In this document: piece after piece, positions 9,472 through 17,586 of the stretch
Layout: each line of letters opens with the position of its first letter
Position numbering within the stretch: the stretch's first letter is position 1
Assembly: GCF_041410465.1 (NCBI RefSeq)
Contig: NZ_CP166961.1
Coordinates: forward strand, 1,612,001 to 1,676,000
Direction: 5' to 3'
Source: Thalassotalea sp. 273M-4
GTDB lineage: Bacteria > Pseudomonadota > Gammaproteobacteria > Enterobacterales > Alteromonadaceae
Length of the DNA: 64,000 nucleotides
The notes under the pieces: model-generated
What the model was told of the DNA's origin: nothing
The model's database searches: none
Seen by the model: the letters and a program-made list of their open reading frames with translations, nothing else
Position numbers and translations under genes: made by a program

Positions 9472-10998
9472 ATGTCTAATGAGATAAAAAAATGTGACAT
9501 CGGCTTCGTTGGCCTAGGTGTAATGGGAAAAAACTTGGTTTTAAACCTAGCAGATAATGGATACTCTATTGCTGCATTTGATGTTGACCCTGCTAAAGTC
9601 GCTGACGCTCAAGCCCAAGATGCACAAGAACGAGGCGAGCAAGCACAAAGAGTTTTTGGTTGTGAATCGTTAAACCAAATGTTGAGCCATTTACAAAGCC
9701 CTTATACTATTGTTCTTTCCGTGCCGGCTGGCAATATTGTTGATATTGTTTGTCAACAACTTATCGAAGCTGGTATTAGCCAACAAGACATCGTTATTGA
9801 TACCGGTAACAGTTTATGGACTGATACCGTTGCTCGAGAGCAAAAATATTTAAACAACTTCATCTTCTTCTCTTCTGCTGTTTCTGGTGGTGAAGTAGGA
9901 GCACGTTTTGGTCCTGCGTTAATGCCAAGCGGACCGGCGAGTGCCTGGTCGCAAATTGAACCTATTTTTAGTGCCATTGCCGCTAAAGTTGACGCAAATA
10001 CGGGTAAACCTCTTGAACGTACTAAACCTGGGGATATCATAAAAAATGGTGAACCATGTGCAGATTATATTGGTCCTGCAGGGGCTGGTCATTACGTTAA
10101 AATGGTTCACAACGGCATAGAATATGCCGATATGCAAATTATTTGTGAAGCTTATCATGTTCTTAGAACGGGTTTGCAAATGGATTGCGATCAAATTGCC
10201 GATATTTTTGAACGTTGGAATCAAGGTGTTTTAGACAGTTATTTAATGGAAATTTCCGCTGAAGTACTGCGCCATAAAGACCCAAGTACGGGCACGCACT
10301 TGGTTGATTTGATTTTAGATAAAGCCGGCCAAAAAGGGACCGGACTTTGGACCGCAATCAGCTCTTTAGAAATGGGGTGTCCTGCACCGACTATTTCGCA
10401 AGCCGTGTTTGCTCGTTCATTATCGTCTTTAAAAGACATCCGTGTGCAAGCAGCAGGGCAGTTATCAGGCCCAGAACATGTGGTAATGGATGACACTGCT
10501 AAAGAAGAGTTTATTAATCAACTTCATGATGCCTTATACTGCGCAAAAATTTGTGCGTATGCGCAAGGTTTTCAACTAATGAAAGCGGCATCAGTTGAAC
10601 GTGATTGGGATTTAAACTTTGCCTCTATTGCCAAAATTTGGCGCTCTGGCTGTATTATTCGAGCAGCATTTTTACAAAAAATCACCGATGCTTTTGAGCG
10701 TAACCCAGACTTAGATAACCTACTATTAGACAGTTTCTTTGTTAACGAATTAAACAAGTACCAAAATAACTGTCGCCATGGTATTGCTAAAGCAACTTTA
10801 ATGGGGATCCCTGTTGGCGCTTTATCTTCGTCTTTAAGCTACTATGACTCAATTCGAAGTGCAGTATTACCAGCGAACTTATTACAAGGTCAACGTGATT
10901 ACTTTGGCGCGCACACTTTCCTTAAAATAAATGAAAGCAGTGGGCAGAAGTATCATGTTGAGTGGACGAGTGAAACACAGCAAATCGTAGCGATTTAA
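9472..10998 (+). CDS. gnd: 6-phosphogluconate dehydrogenase, decarboxylating
   Basis: The 508-residue protein has the NADP-binding GFVGLGVMGKNLVLNLADNG (~11-30), SAVSGGEVGARFGPALMPSG (~140-160), GAGHYVKMVHNGIEYADMQ (~204-222) and the C-terminal Gnd helical domain. It converts 6-phosphogluconate to ribulose 5-phosphate and CO2 with reduction of NADP+. It competes with edd for the product of pgl. It is slightly longer than E. coli Gnd (468) and resembles the ~510-residue marine form. It is monocistronic, with a strong terminator after it. Confidence 0.95.
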   Translation: MSNEIKKCDIGFVGLGVMGKNLVLNLADNGYSIAAFDVDPAKVADAQAQDAQERGEQAQRVFGCESLNQMLSHLQSPYTIVLSVPAGNIVDIVCQQLIEAGISQQDIVIDTGNSLWTDTVAREQKYLNNFIFFSSAVSGGEVGARFGPALMPSGPASAWSQIEPIFSAIAAKVDANTGKPLERTKPGDIIKNGEPCADYIGPAGAGHYVKMVHNGIEYADMQIICEAYHVLRTGLQMDCDQIADIFERWNQGVLDSYLMEISAEVLRHKDPSTGTHLVDLILDKAGQKGTGLWTAISSLEMGCPAPTISQAVFARSLSSLKDIRVQAAGQLSGPEHVVMDDTAKEEFINQLHDALYCAKICAYAQGFQLMKAASVERDWDLNFASIAKIWRSGCIIRAAFLQKITDAFERNPDLDNLLLDSFFVNELNKYQNNCRHGIAKATLMGIPVGALSSSLSYYDSIRSAVLPANLLQGQRDYFGAHTFLKINESSGQKYHVEWTSETQQIVAI

Positions 10999-11058
10999 TT
11001 TACTTTCTTAACTCAAATGTTTGACCTTTGTCGTTTATTTTTAGATGGCAAACATGTA

Positions 11059-11114
11059 AATATCCTGACCGTTTTAGCGCCTTAAAGACTGCTAAAACGA
11101 CAGGATATTTTTTT
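11059..11114 (+). terminator. Terminator after gnd
   Basis: A long interrupted stem pairs AATATCCTG with CAGGATATT and GTTTTAGC with GCTAAAAC around a 12-base loop, followed by T7. Confidence 0.88.
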
Positions 11115-11196
11115 ATCTGCAATCAAATGTTCTAAACTAAACTCATGCTTAAATTGCTAACCCTGTTTTTAAGGCCAATAGGTAAAGGAGTTTTGT

Positions 11197-11580
11197 ATGT
11201 CAGATCCCAACGAAAAATATAAAAAAACATTATCTGAAGATGCCTTTAGAGTTTGCCGATTGGGCGCGACAGAAGCGCCTTTTAGTGGTAAATATAATGA
11301 TCATTGGTCTGCTGGGCGCTACGTATGTGCCTGTTGTCGTAAAGGCTTATTTTTAAGTACCGCTAAGTTTGAATCAGGCTGTGGTTGGCCAAGCTTTTAC
11401 GAAGAACTCGGCAATATCGAATACCTTCCCGATCATTCCCATAACATGATTCGAACCGAAATTCGTTGTAAGTATTGTCAGTCTCATCTTGGCCACGTGT
11501 TTGACGATGGTCCCGCACCCACCTATAAACGTTATTGTGTGAATTCACTGAGCTTAGACTTTGATGAAAGTCCAAGCTAA
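11197..11580 (+). CDS. msrB: Peptide methionine-(R)-S-oxide reductase MsrB
   Basis: This 127-residue SelR domain has zinc ligands Cys44/Cys47 and Cys91/Cys94, the SGCGWPSF motif (~60-67), HLGHVFDDGP (~97-106) and the catalytic Cys114 in RYCVNS. It reduces methionine-R-sulfoxide in proteins using thioredoxin. AAAGGAG lies 7 bases before the ATG. Length is normal for a single-domain cytoplasmic MsrB. Confidence 0.95.
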   Translation: MSDPNEKYKKTLSEDAFRVCRLGATEAPFSGKYNDHWSAGRYVCACCRKGLFLSTAKFESGCGWPSFYEELGNIEYLPDHSHNMIRTEIRCKYCQSHLGHVFDDGPAPTYKRYCVNSLSLDFDESPS

Positions 11581-11657
11581 ATCCACCAGGGCGAATTACA
11601 TGGCGACATATTTAAATGGTATCGTTTTAGCTTAAAATTTAAAATAAACTGCGTTTT

Positions 11658-11672
11658 TGTAGTAATATTACA
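11658..11672. promoter_or_regulatory. HexR box, perfect consensus match, upstream of the gapB-like gene
   Basis: The bases TGTAGTAATATTACA match all 15 defined or degenerate positions of TGTARTNNNAYTACA. The site lies 180 bases before the gapB ATG. The rest of the 271-base msrB-gapB gap shows no other clear signal. Confidence 0.7.
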
Positions 11673-11851
11673 CAATTACTGTTGATTTATTATCAGATTA
11701 CATTGCAGTTGCTATTTCTTTATGTAATGGGTGGTGAAAACATTTTATTTGAATTACAATGCGTTCGCATTTAAAGCACGGTCATTTGGCTTAAAATCAA
11801 AGCAAAAGCTAAGGCGATAGTGCGATAATTATAACAATAAAGGTTTTTAAA

Positions 11852-13299
11852 ATGACCCACCCTAATCAAGAACGCTATCAAAAAAGTTGGCAAGAGCGCC
11901 AAGAATATGCAGAGATCATGTTACCTCTTATCGGTAAACTTTATCGTAACTATGGTATTGAAATTTCTATTTACGGTCGTCCTCTAGTTAATGCGTCAGC
12001 TATAGACATTATAAAAGCACATAAGTCCGTTACTATTCACGAAGAAAATAAATTAAGGCTGCGAGACAGTTATGCATTTTTACATGCCTTGATGTCGATG
12101 GATTTACACCCTGCAAACATAGATATTGGTAAAATTGCATACAAGTATTGTTATCAAAACCAGTCAAAAATGAGTGTTGAAAGCTTCCTTGCGCAAGAAC
12201 TTAAAGACTTGGTTGCTCAGCCTGCAGCCACTGGGCCGCAAGATGTTGTGTTATATGGTTTTGGACGTATAGGGCGGATCTTAGCTCGTCTATTGATAGA
12301 ACGTACGGGCCCAATGGCAAATTTACGATTACGAGCCATTGTGATCCGACCTGGAGGCGAGGGTGATTTAGAAAAACGAGCATCTTTATTGCGCCGTGAT
12401 TCTATTCATGGTGCGTTTAACGGAAGTATCACCATAGATCATGATGCCTGTGCGATTAAAGCAAATGGCGCTTTTATTAAGGTTATTTATGCTAAATCAC
12501 CAGCCGATATTGATTACACCACATATGGTATTCACAACGCACTGGTCGTTGATAACACTGGCATTTGGACAGATCAAGAAGGCTTAAGTCAACACCTTAA
12601 AAGTAAAGGTGTCGAAAAAGTGTTGTTAACGGCCCCCGCCAAAGGGGATATTAAAAATGTGGTTTATGGCGTTAACGATAAAGATATTCACTTTGATGAC
12701 AAAATTATTTCGGCTGCCAGTTGCACCACCAATGCCATAACCCCTGTATTGAAGGCGGTTAATGATGTTTTTGGTATTCGAAATGGGCATGTAGAAACCG
12801 TGCACTCTTATACTAACGATCAAAATTTAATCGACAATTATCATAAGTCAGAGCGTCGAGGGCGCAGTGCACCACTGAACATGGTGATTACTTCGACCGG
12901 TGCGGCCAAAGCTGTTGCTAAAGCGTTGCCAGAACTTAAAGGGTTGTTAACGGGCAATGCGATTAGGGTACCCACACCGAATGTATCTATGGCGATCATA
13001 AATTTAAACCTTAAAAAGCATACTGAACGCGCGGCATTGAACGATTATTTACGTTCTATTTCATTGAATTCTTCGCTACAAGAGCAAGTAGATTACACCC
13101 ATCAACCGAAATTGTTTCAACCGATCTTGTCGGTTCAAGGTTTGCTGGAGTAATTGATTCTCAAGCCACCATAGTAGATGGTGACCGCGCTGTATTGTAT
13201 GTATGGTATGACAATGAATTTGGTTACTCTTGTCAGGTGATCAAAGTGATGAATAAAATGGCTGGGGTGAATATTTTAAGCTTACCGCATCAGCAATAA
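11852..13299 (+). pseudogene. gapB: GapB-like glyceraldehyde-3-phosphate dehydrogenase, frameshifted near its 3' end
   Basis: Residues 1-~130 are an N-terminal extension. A GAPDH domain follows with YGFGRIGRILARLL (~132-145), SAASCTTNAITP (catalytic Cys291), TVHSYTNDQNLIDNYHKSERRGRSAPLNM and [11 protein letters not shown]. The ATG frame stops at 13153 with an unrelated tail. From 13108 the next frame encodes EIVSTDLVGSRFAGVIDSQA and ends with VLYVWYDNEFGYSCQVIKVM, the conserved GAPDH C-terminus, stopping at 13299. One base is missing near 13101-13108. The intact protein would be ~482 residues, normal for this long class. Either the gene is recently broken or the sequence has an error. In relatives GapB serves gluconeogenesis. 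Confidence 0.85.
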
Positions 13300-13571
13300 A
13301 TAACAGATGAATCATCTCCTCTTTTAGGGGAAATGATTCATACCGGTATAAAGACGATAAAAGCATCAAAGCTAAACTTTTGGTGCTTTGTTGTTTTTGC
13401 TTGGTGACTCATGTTAATGCATGGCGTAAAATCTAAGTTACATAATACCTGCATTAATGCAGTACAATCCTTTGAAAGTAAATGGATTGTTTTAAGGTCA
13501 TTTAGTTAACACGGTTTTTAGAGCGATTTTTTACTCTCATTTTTGGCGTTCGTTTGAACATAGATATCTAC

Positions 13572-14051
13572 ATGAAAAGCTTTTTTATCCAAATTATTGT
13601 TGTGGTCATTATTTTTAATGGCGTTGCTGCGTTGCGTGAAAGTGGGATGTTATCTAGTTGGCAAAAAGAGCAAGCTCCTCGCTTTAATTTAGTCGGTCTA
13701 AACCAACAGCTACATACCTTAGATTCGACAGATACTAAGTCCGTGTACTATTTTTTTGCTCCTTGGTGCTCTGTTTGTCGGATGAGTATCACCAACTTGC
13801 AAAACCGATTTGAAAATAACACCAAGGTTAAGGTGTATGCCATTGCGCTAGATTATCGAGACCGCAACGAAGTCGATGTATTTGCTCGCGATCTCAATTT
13901 AACCTTTCCTATTTTATTGGGCAATGAACAAGTAAAAGCAGCCTATAAAATTTCTGCCTACCCAAGTTATTATGTTGTTGATGATAATAAGGTTGTTCAT
14001 CGATCGATGGGATATTCAACAGAATTGGGTTTAATTTTACGCAGTTTATAA
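13572..14051 (+). CDS. Membrane-anchored thioredoxin-like protein (TlpA/ResA type)
   Basis: The ~159-residue protein has one N-terminal membrane segment (IIVVVIIFNGVAAL, ~6-19) and a redoxin domain with FAPWCSVCRMS, a CxxC active site. The cis-proline region is ISAYPSYYVVD. It most likely faces the periplasm and handles thiol-disulfide exchange. I place the start at ATG 13572; a TTG 18 bases upstream is possible. No cytochrome-maturation or Dsb gene is adjacent, so the substrate cannot be inferred. Confidence 0.85.
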   Translation: MKSFFIQIIVVVIIFNGVAALRESGMLSSWQKEQAPRFNLVGLNQQLHTLDSTDTKSVYYFFAPWCSVCRMSITNLQNRFENNTKVKVYAIALDYRDRNEVDVFARDLNLTFPILLGNEQVKAAYKISAYPSYYVVDDNKVVHRSMGYSTELGLILRSL

Positions 14052-14161
14052 TGCGACAAAAAATTATCCGTTTGCTTTCACTTTGGAAAGGACTAAAGAC
14101 TTCTTCTTTTTGTGATAAATGTGTACACTAATGAAAATTTTAATAAGTAAAAAGTGTTCCT

Positions 14162-15289
14162 ATGCAAATTACATCCAATTTTGATAGTGGTAATATTCGA
14201 GTCGTTAGTCTGGAAGATCCACAAAACATCCAACTAGAAATTGAGCATGATAACCAGTCTGAATTCTATCAGTGGTTCCATTTTAAATTGCACAATAATC
14301 AACGTTGTGAGCATGTTCTAAACATCATCAATGCTGGACAGTCGGCTTATGTTGCCGGTTGGGAAGATTACCAAGCCGTCGCGTCCTATGATCGCATTAA
14401 CTGGTTTCGCGTTCCGACAACATTCGATGGTCAAAACCTTACCATTAAGGTCACACCAGAACACGATTCAATGTACTTTGCTTACTTCACTCCTTATAGC
14501 TACGAACGCCACCAAGATCTTATTCATCAAGCCCAATTAGACCCAGATTGCCAATTAGAAGTTTTAGGCCAAACCCTAGACGGTCGTGATATGAGCCTAT
14601 TAAAAGTTGGGGAAGAGGGCGAAGGTAAAAAAGTTATTTGGTTAACGGCTCGTCAACACCCAGGTGAAACCATGGCTGAATGGTTTATGGAAGGCTTTAT
14701 TGAGCGTTTACTTGATGAAGATGACGGTGTTGCCAAAGCTTTGTTAAATAAAGCCGTTTTTTATCTTGTCCCGAACATGAACCCTGATGGCAGTGTGCGA
14801 GGTCACCTTCGTACCAATGCAAAGGGCGTAAATTTAAACCGCGAATGGCAGTCCCCTTCAATGGAAAATAGCCCTGAAGTGTACCTAGTGGTTAATAAAA
14901 TGCACGAAACAGGTGTTGATATGCACCTAGACATTCATGGTGATGAAGCATTGCCCGTTAACTTTGTTGCCGGTTGTGAAGGCATTCCATCGTATGATGA
15001 ACGAATTAAAAACCTAGAAGACAGCTTTAAAAACATTCTTCTAGCGATCACCCCAGAATTTCAAGATGAGCGTGGTTACGATAAAGATGAACCTGGCAAA
15101 GCCAATTTAACGGTAGGTTCTAATTGGGTCGGTGAAGAGTTTAAGTGCCTTGCTTATACTGTTGAAATGCCATTTAAAGACAATGACTTATTGCCAGACC
15201 CAATTGTTGGCTGGTCAGATGTTCGCAGTGCTTTATTAGGTAAAGACACATTGACCGCCATTTATCATATCGTCGATCAACTTAGATAA
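14162..15289 (+). CDS. M14 family zinc carboxypeptidase, cytosolic-carboxypeptidase-like
   Basis: The 375-residue protein has an N-terminal beta domain (1-~110) typical of CCP-like M14 enzymes and a catalytic domain with the zinc ligands His166 and Glu169 in RQHPGETMAEW and His259 in DIHGDEALP. NPDGSVRGHLRTNAKGVNLNREW (~207-229) holds substrate-carboxylate-binding residues, and TVEMPFKD near the C-terminus supplies the catalytic glutamate. There is no signal peptide. Bacterial members have poorly known substrates. It stands alone before an AGCS symporter. Confidence 0.88.
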   Translation: MQITSNFDSGNIRVVSLEDPQNIQLEIEHDNQSEFYQWFHFKLHNNQRCEHVLNIINAGQSAYVAGWEDYQAVASYDRINWFRVPTTFDGQNLTIKVTPEHDSMYFAYFTPYSYERHQDLIHQAQLDPDCQLEVLGQTLDGRDMSLLKVGEEGEGKKVIWLTARQHPGETMAEWFMEGFIERLLDEDDGVAKALLNKAVFYLVPNMNPDGSVRGHLRTNAKGVNLNREWQSPSMENSPEVYLVVNKMHETGVDMHLDIHGDEALPVNFVAGCEGIPSYDERIKNLEDSFKNILLAITPEFQDERGYDKDEPGKANLTVGSNWVGEEFKCLAYTVEMPFKDNDLLPDPIVGWSDVRSALLGKDTLTAIYHIVDQLR

Positions 15290-15316
15290 CACAATAATAA
15301 TATTAATAATAAATTT

Positions 15317-15346
15317 CAGTAGGTCTGACTTCGGTCAGACCTACTG
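15317..15346 (+). terminator. Perfect 13-bp hairpin with TTCG loop between the carboxypeptidase and the symporter
   Basis: CAGTAGGTCTGAC, loop TTCG and GTCAGACCTACTG pair without mismatch. No T-tract follows (CTTATAACAATAA), so it is not a standard intrinsic terminator. It could stabilise an mRNA end or act in the leader of the next gene, which starts 31 bases later. Confidence 0.6.
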
Positions 15347-15376
15347 CTTATAACAATAAATAAATCGAGGTATATT

Positions 15377-16864
15377 TTGTTAGAGATTGTAAATTATATT
15401 AACAGCTTCATTTGGAGCCCTGCGTTAATCTACTTATGTTTAGGGGCAGGGTTATTCTTCTCTGTTATTACCCGCTTTGTTCAAATCCGTTATTTTAAAG
15501 AAATGTGGCGTTTGCTGTTCGAAGGCAAAAGCTCTGCTAAAGGTATTTCTTCATTTCAAGCGTTATCGGTTTCGCTTTCGGGGCGTGTCGGTACCGGTAA
15601 TATTGCAGGGGTAGCAGCGGCCATCGGTTTTGGTGGTCCTGGAGCCGTTTTTTGGATGTGGGTTGTGGCTTTTTTTGGCGCGGCAACCGCTTACATTGAG
15701 TCTACTTTAGGTCAAATTTATAAAGAAGAACACGAAGGTCAATACCGTGGTGGTCCAGCTTACTACATTGAAAAAGCCCTTGGGCAAAAATGGTATGCTT
15801 GGATTTTTGCCATTTCCACCATTATTGCAACCGGTATTTTGTTACCAACGGTACAGTCTAACAGTATCGGTAATGCGGTAGAATTAGCCTTTGGCCCTGG
15901 CGCGATGATTGAAACCGGTATTGGTGTTTTATCGTCAACCAAAATTTTAACCGCTGCGGGTATTTTATTGATCTTAGGTTTTATTATTTTTGGTGGTGTC
16001 AAACGTATTGCACGTTTTACCCAAGTTGTTGTTCCTTTTATGGCGTTAGCCTATATCATCATTGCGATGGTCATTATTGCGTTAAACATTACGGAATTAC
16101 CTGGCATTATTGGCTTGATTCTAGCCGATGCTTTTTCGCCAATGGCCGGTATTGGTGCCGCTATTGGTTGGGGTGTTAAGCGTGGTGTTTATTCTAACGA
16201 AGCCGGACAGGGTACTGGCCCTCACGCGGCTGCCGTTGCCGAAGTTGAGCATCCTGCGCAACAAGGTTTGGTACAAGCTTTCTCTGTTTATATCGATACC
16301 TTATTTGTGTGTTCAGCCACCGCATTTGTCATTTTAATCACGGGCGCTTATAACGTTCATGGTGCAGGTGATACGATGATTGTTCAAAACTTGGCAGCCG
16401 ATATTGCTGCCAACAGCCCAGCTTATACCCAAATTGCGGTAGACAGTATGTTCCAAGGTGTCGGCAAACCGTTTATTGCTTTAGCATTATTCTTCTTTGC
16501 CTTTACCACCATTTTGGCGTATTACTTTATTGCCGAAAACAATGTTGCTTACATCAAACGTACTTTAAATATTTCAGGCTTACAGTTTGGCTTAAAAGTA
16601 ATGATTATGGCGGCTACCTTCTATGGAACCGTAAAAGCGGCCGATGTTGCTTGGGGGCTTGGTGACGTTGGTGTCGGCCTGATGGCTTGGTTAAACATTA
16701 TTGCGATTATTATCATTTTCTTTATGGCAAAGCCTGCGATAAAGGCGTTAAAAGATTATGATAAACAATTTAAGTCAAATTCAGAAACTTACACTTTTGA
16801 TCCTGAAGCACTTGGCATTAAAAACGCAGAACTTTGGCAAAAGAAGTTAAAAAATAAAGTTTAA
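15377..16864 (+). CDS. Sodium:alanine (AGCS family) symporter
   Basis: The 495-residue protein has about 11 membrane segments. SGRVGTGNIAGVAAAIGFGGPGAVFWMW (~68-95, family signature), GVKRGVYSNEAGQGTGPHAAA (~267-287) and the long hydrophobic helices identify AlsT/AGCS carriers, which import alanine or glycine with Na+ across the inner membrane. The start is TTG at 15377 with CGAGG seven bases before it. A strong hairpin in the leader may influence its expression. Confidence 0.93.
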   Translation: MLEIVNYINSFIWSPALIYLCLGAGLFFSVITRFVQIRYFKEMWRLLFEGKSSAKGISSFQALSVSLSGRVGTGNIAGVAAAIGFGGPGAVFWMWVVAFFGAATAYIESTLGQIYKEEHEGQYRGGPAYYIEKALGQKWYAWIFAISTIIATGILLPTVQSNSIGNAVELAFGPGAMIETGIGVLSSTKILTAAGILLILGFIIFGGVKRIARFTQVVVPFMALAYIIIAMVIIALNITELPGIIGLILADAFSPMAGIGAAIGWGVKRGVYSNEAGQGTGPHAAAVAEVEHPAQQGLVQAFSVYIDTLFVCSATAFVILITGAYNVHGAGDTMIVQNLAADIAANSPAYTQIAVDSMFQGVGKPFIALALFFFAFTTILAYYFIAENNVAYIKRTLNISGLQFGLKVMIMAATFYGTVKAADVAWGLGDVGVGLMAWLNIIAIIIIFFMAKPAIKALKDYDKQFKSNSETYTFDPEALGIKNAELWQKKLKNKV

Positions 16865-16910
16865 GATAACCTTGGTTGTTATCAAAAAAAATCCAATCTA
16901 AATTGAAAAA

Positions 16911-16933
16911 ACACCCGCAAGGGTGTTTTTTTG
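16911..16933 (+). terminator. Terminator after the symporter gene
   Basis: ACACCC, loop GCAA and GGGTGT are followed by T7. Confidence 0.9.
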
Positions 16934-16970
16934 TTGTAAAATTTAGGTCTTAAAAAATTCAGAGGTAACT

Positions 16971-17294
16971 ATGGCTTTAATTGAATGTCCTAATTGTACA
17001 AAAAAAATGTCATCTAAAGCGGCTGTTTGTAGCCATTGCAATACGGTCGTGGCAGACATGACCCAAGAGCAACGCGAAAACCAACAACGTATACATAAAA
17101 TTGAACAGTCACAAAAATTGATGACTCATTCTATGATCGCAATGTTGTTATTTTGTGCAGGCTTTGGTTTTATGTTTTGGGGACAACCCGCACCAGACTC
17201 GTGGCAATATGGTTTAGCAACAGGCTCTGCCGTGTTTGGCTTTGTTTGGTATATAGTTAACCGTGTACGTTTAATCTTAATGAAAAGAAAATAA
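16971..17294 (+). CDS. Small zinc-ribbon membrane protein
   Basis: The 107-residue protein starts with a zinc ribbon (CPNCTKKMSSKAAVCSHC, two CxxC pairs, ~6-23), then a polar stretch and two membrane helices (~52-68 and ~78-96). The family is annotated as a zinc-ribbon or hypothetical membrane protein. It lies 4 bases before the YeaC-like gene and probably shares its transcript. No function can be named. Confidence 0.8.
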   Translation: MALIECPNCTKKMSSKAAVCSHCNTVVADMTQEQRENQQRIHKIEQSQKLMTHSMIAMLLFCAGFGFMFWGQPAPDSWQYGLATGSAVFGFVWYIVNRVRLILMKRK

Positions 17295-17298
17295 TATT

Positions 17299-17586
17299 AT
17301 GGATATATTAGCAGTTGTCGATTCAATGTCCGAACAAATGTATTTACGTTTAAAGTCGGCGGCCGAAACCGGTAAATGGCCCGAGGGTACTGACGTTGGT
17401 ATTGAACAACGAGAATCAGCATTGCAATTAACCATGGCGTATCAAGCCAGACATCTAAATAATCAAGATAATATGACCATAGGCGCCGACGGTCATATTG
17501 TGACTAAAACCAAAGCCGAGCTTAGAAACCAGTTTAAGCAACCCGATAAAAATAAAGACGATATAGCAAGGTTTTCCGATTTATGA
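17299..17586 (+). CDS. YeaC-like protein (DUF1315)
   Basis: The 95-residue protein starts MDILAVVDSMSEQMYLRLKS and has the DUF1315 core KWPEGTDVGIEQRESALQLTMAYQ (~28-52). It is a conserved small cytoplasmic protein of gammaproteobacteria with unknown function. It overlaps the next gene by 4 bases (ATGA), a sign of translational coupling with the DUF349 protein. Confidence 0.85.
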   Translation: MDILAVVDSMSEQMYLRLKSAAETGKWPEGTDVGIEQRESALQLTMAYQARHLNNQDNMTIGADGHIVTKTKAELRNQFKQPDKNKDDIARFSDL

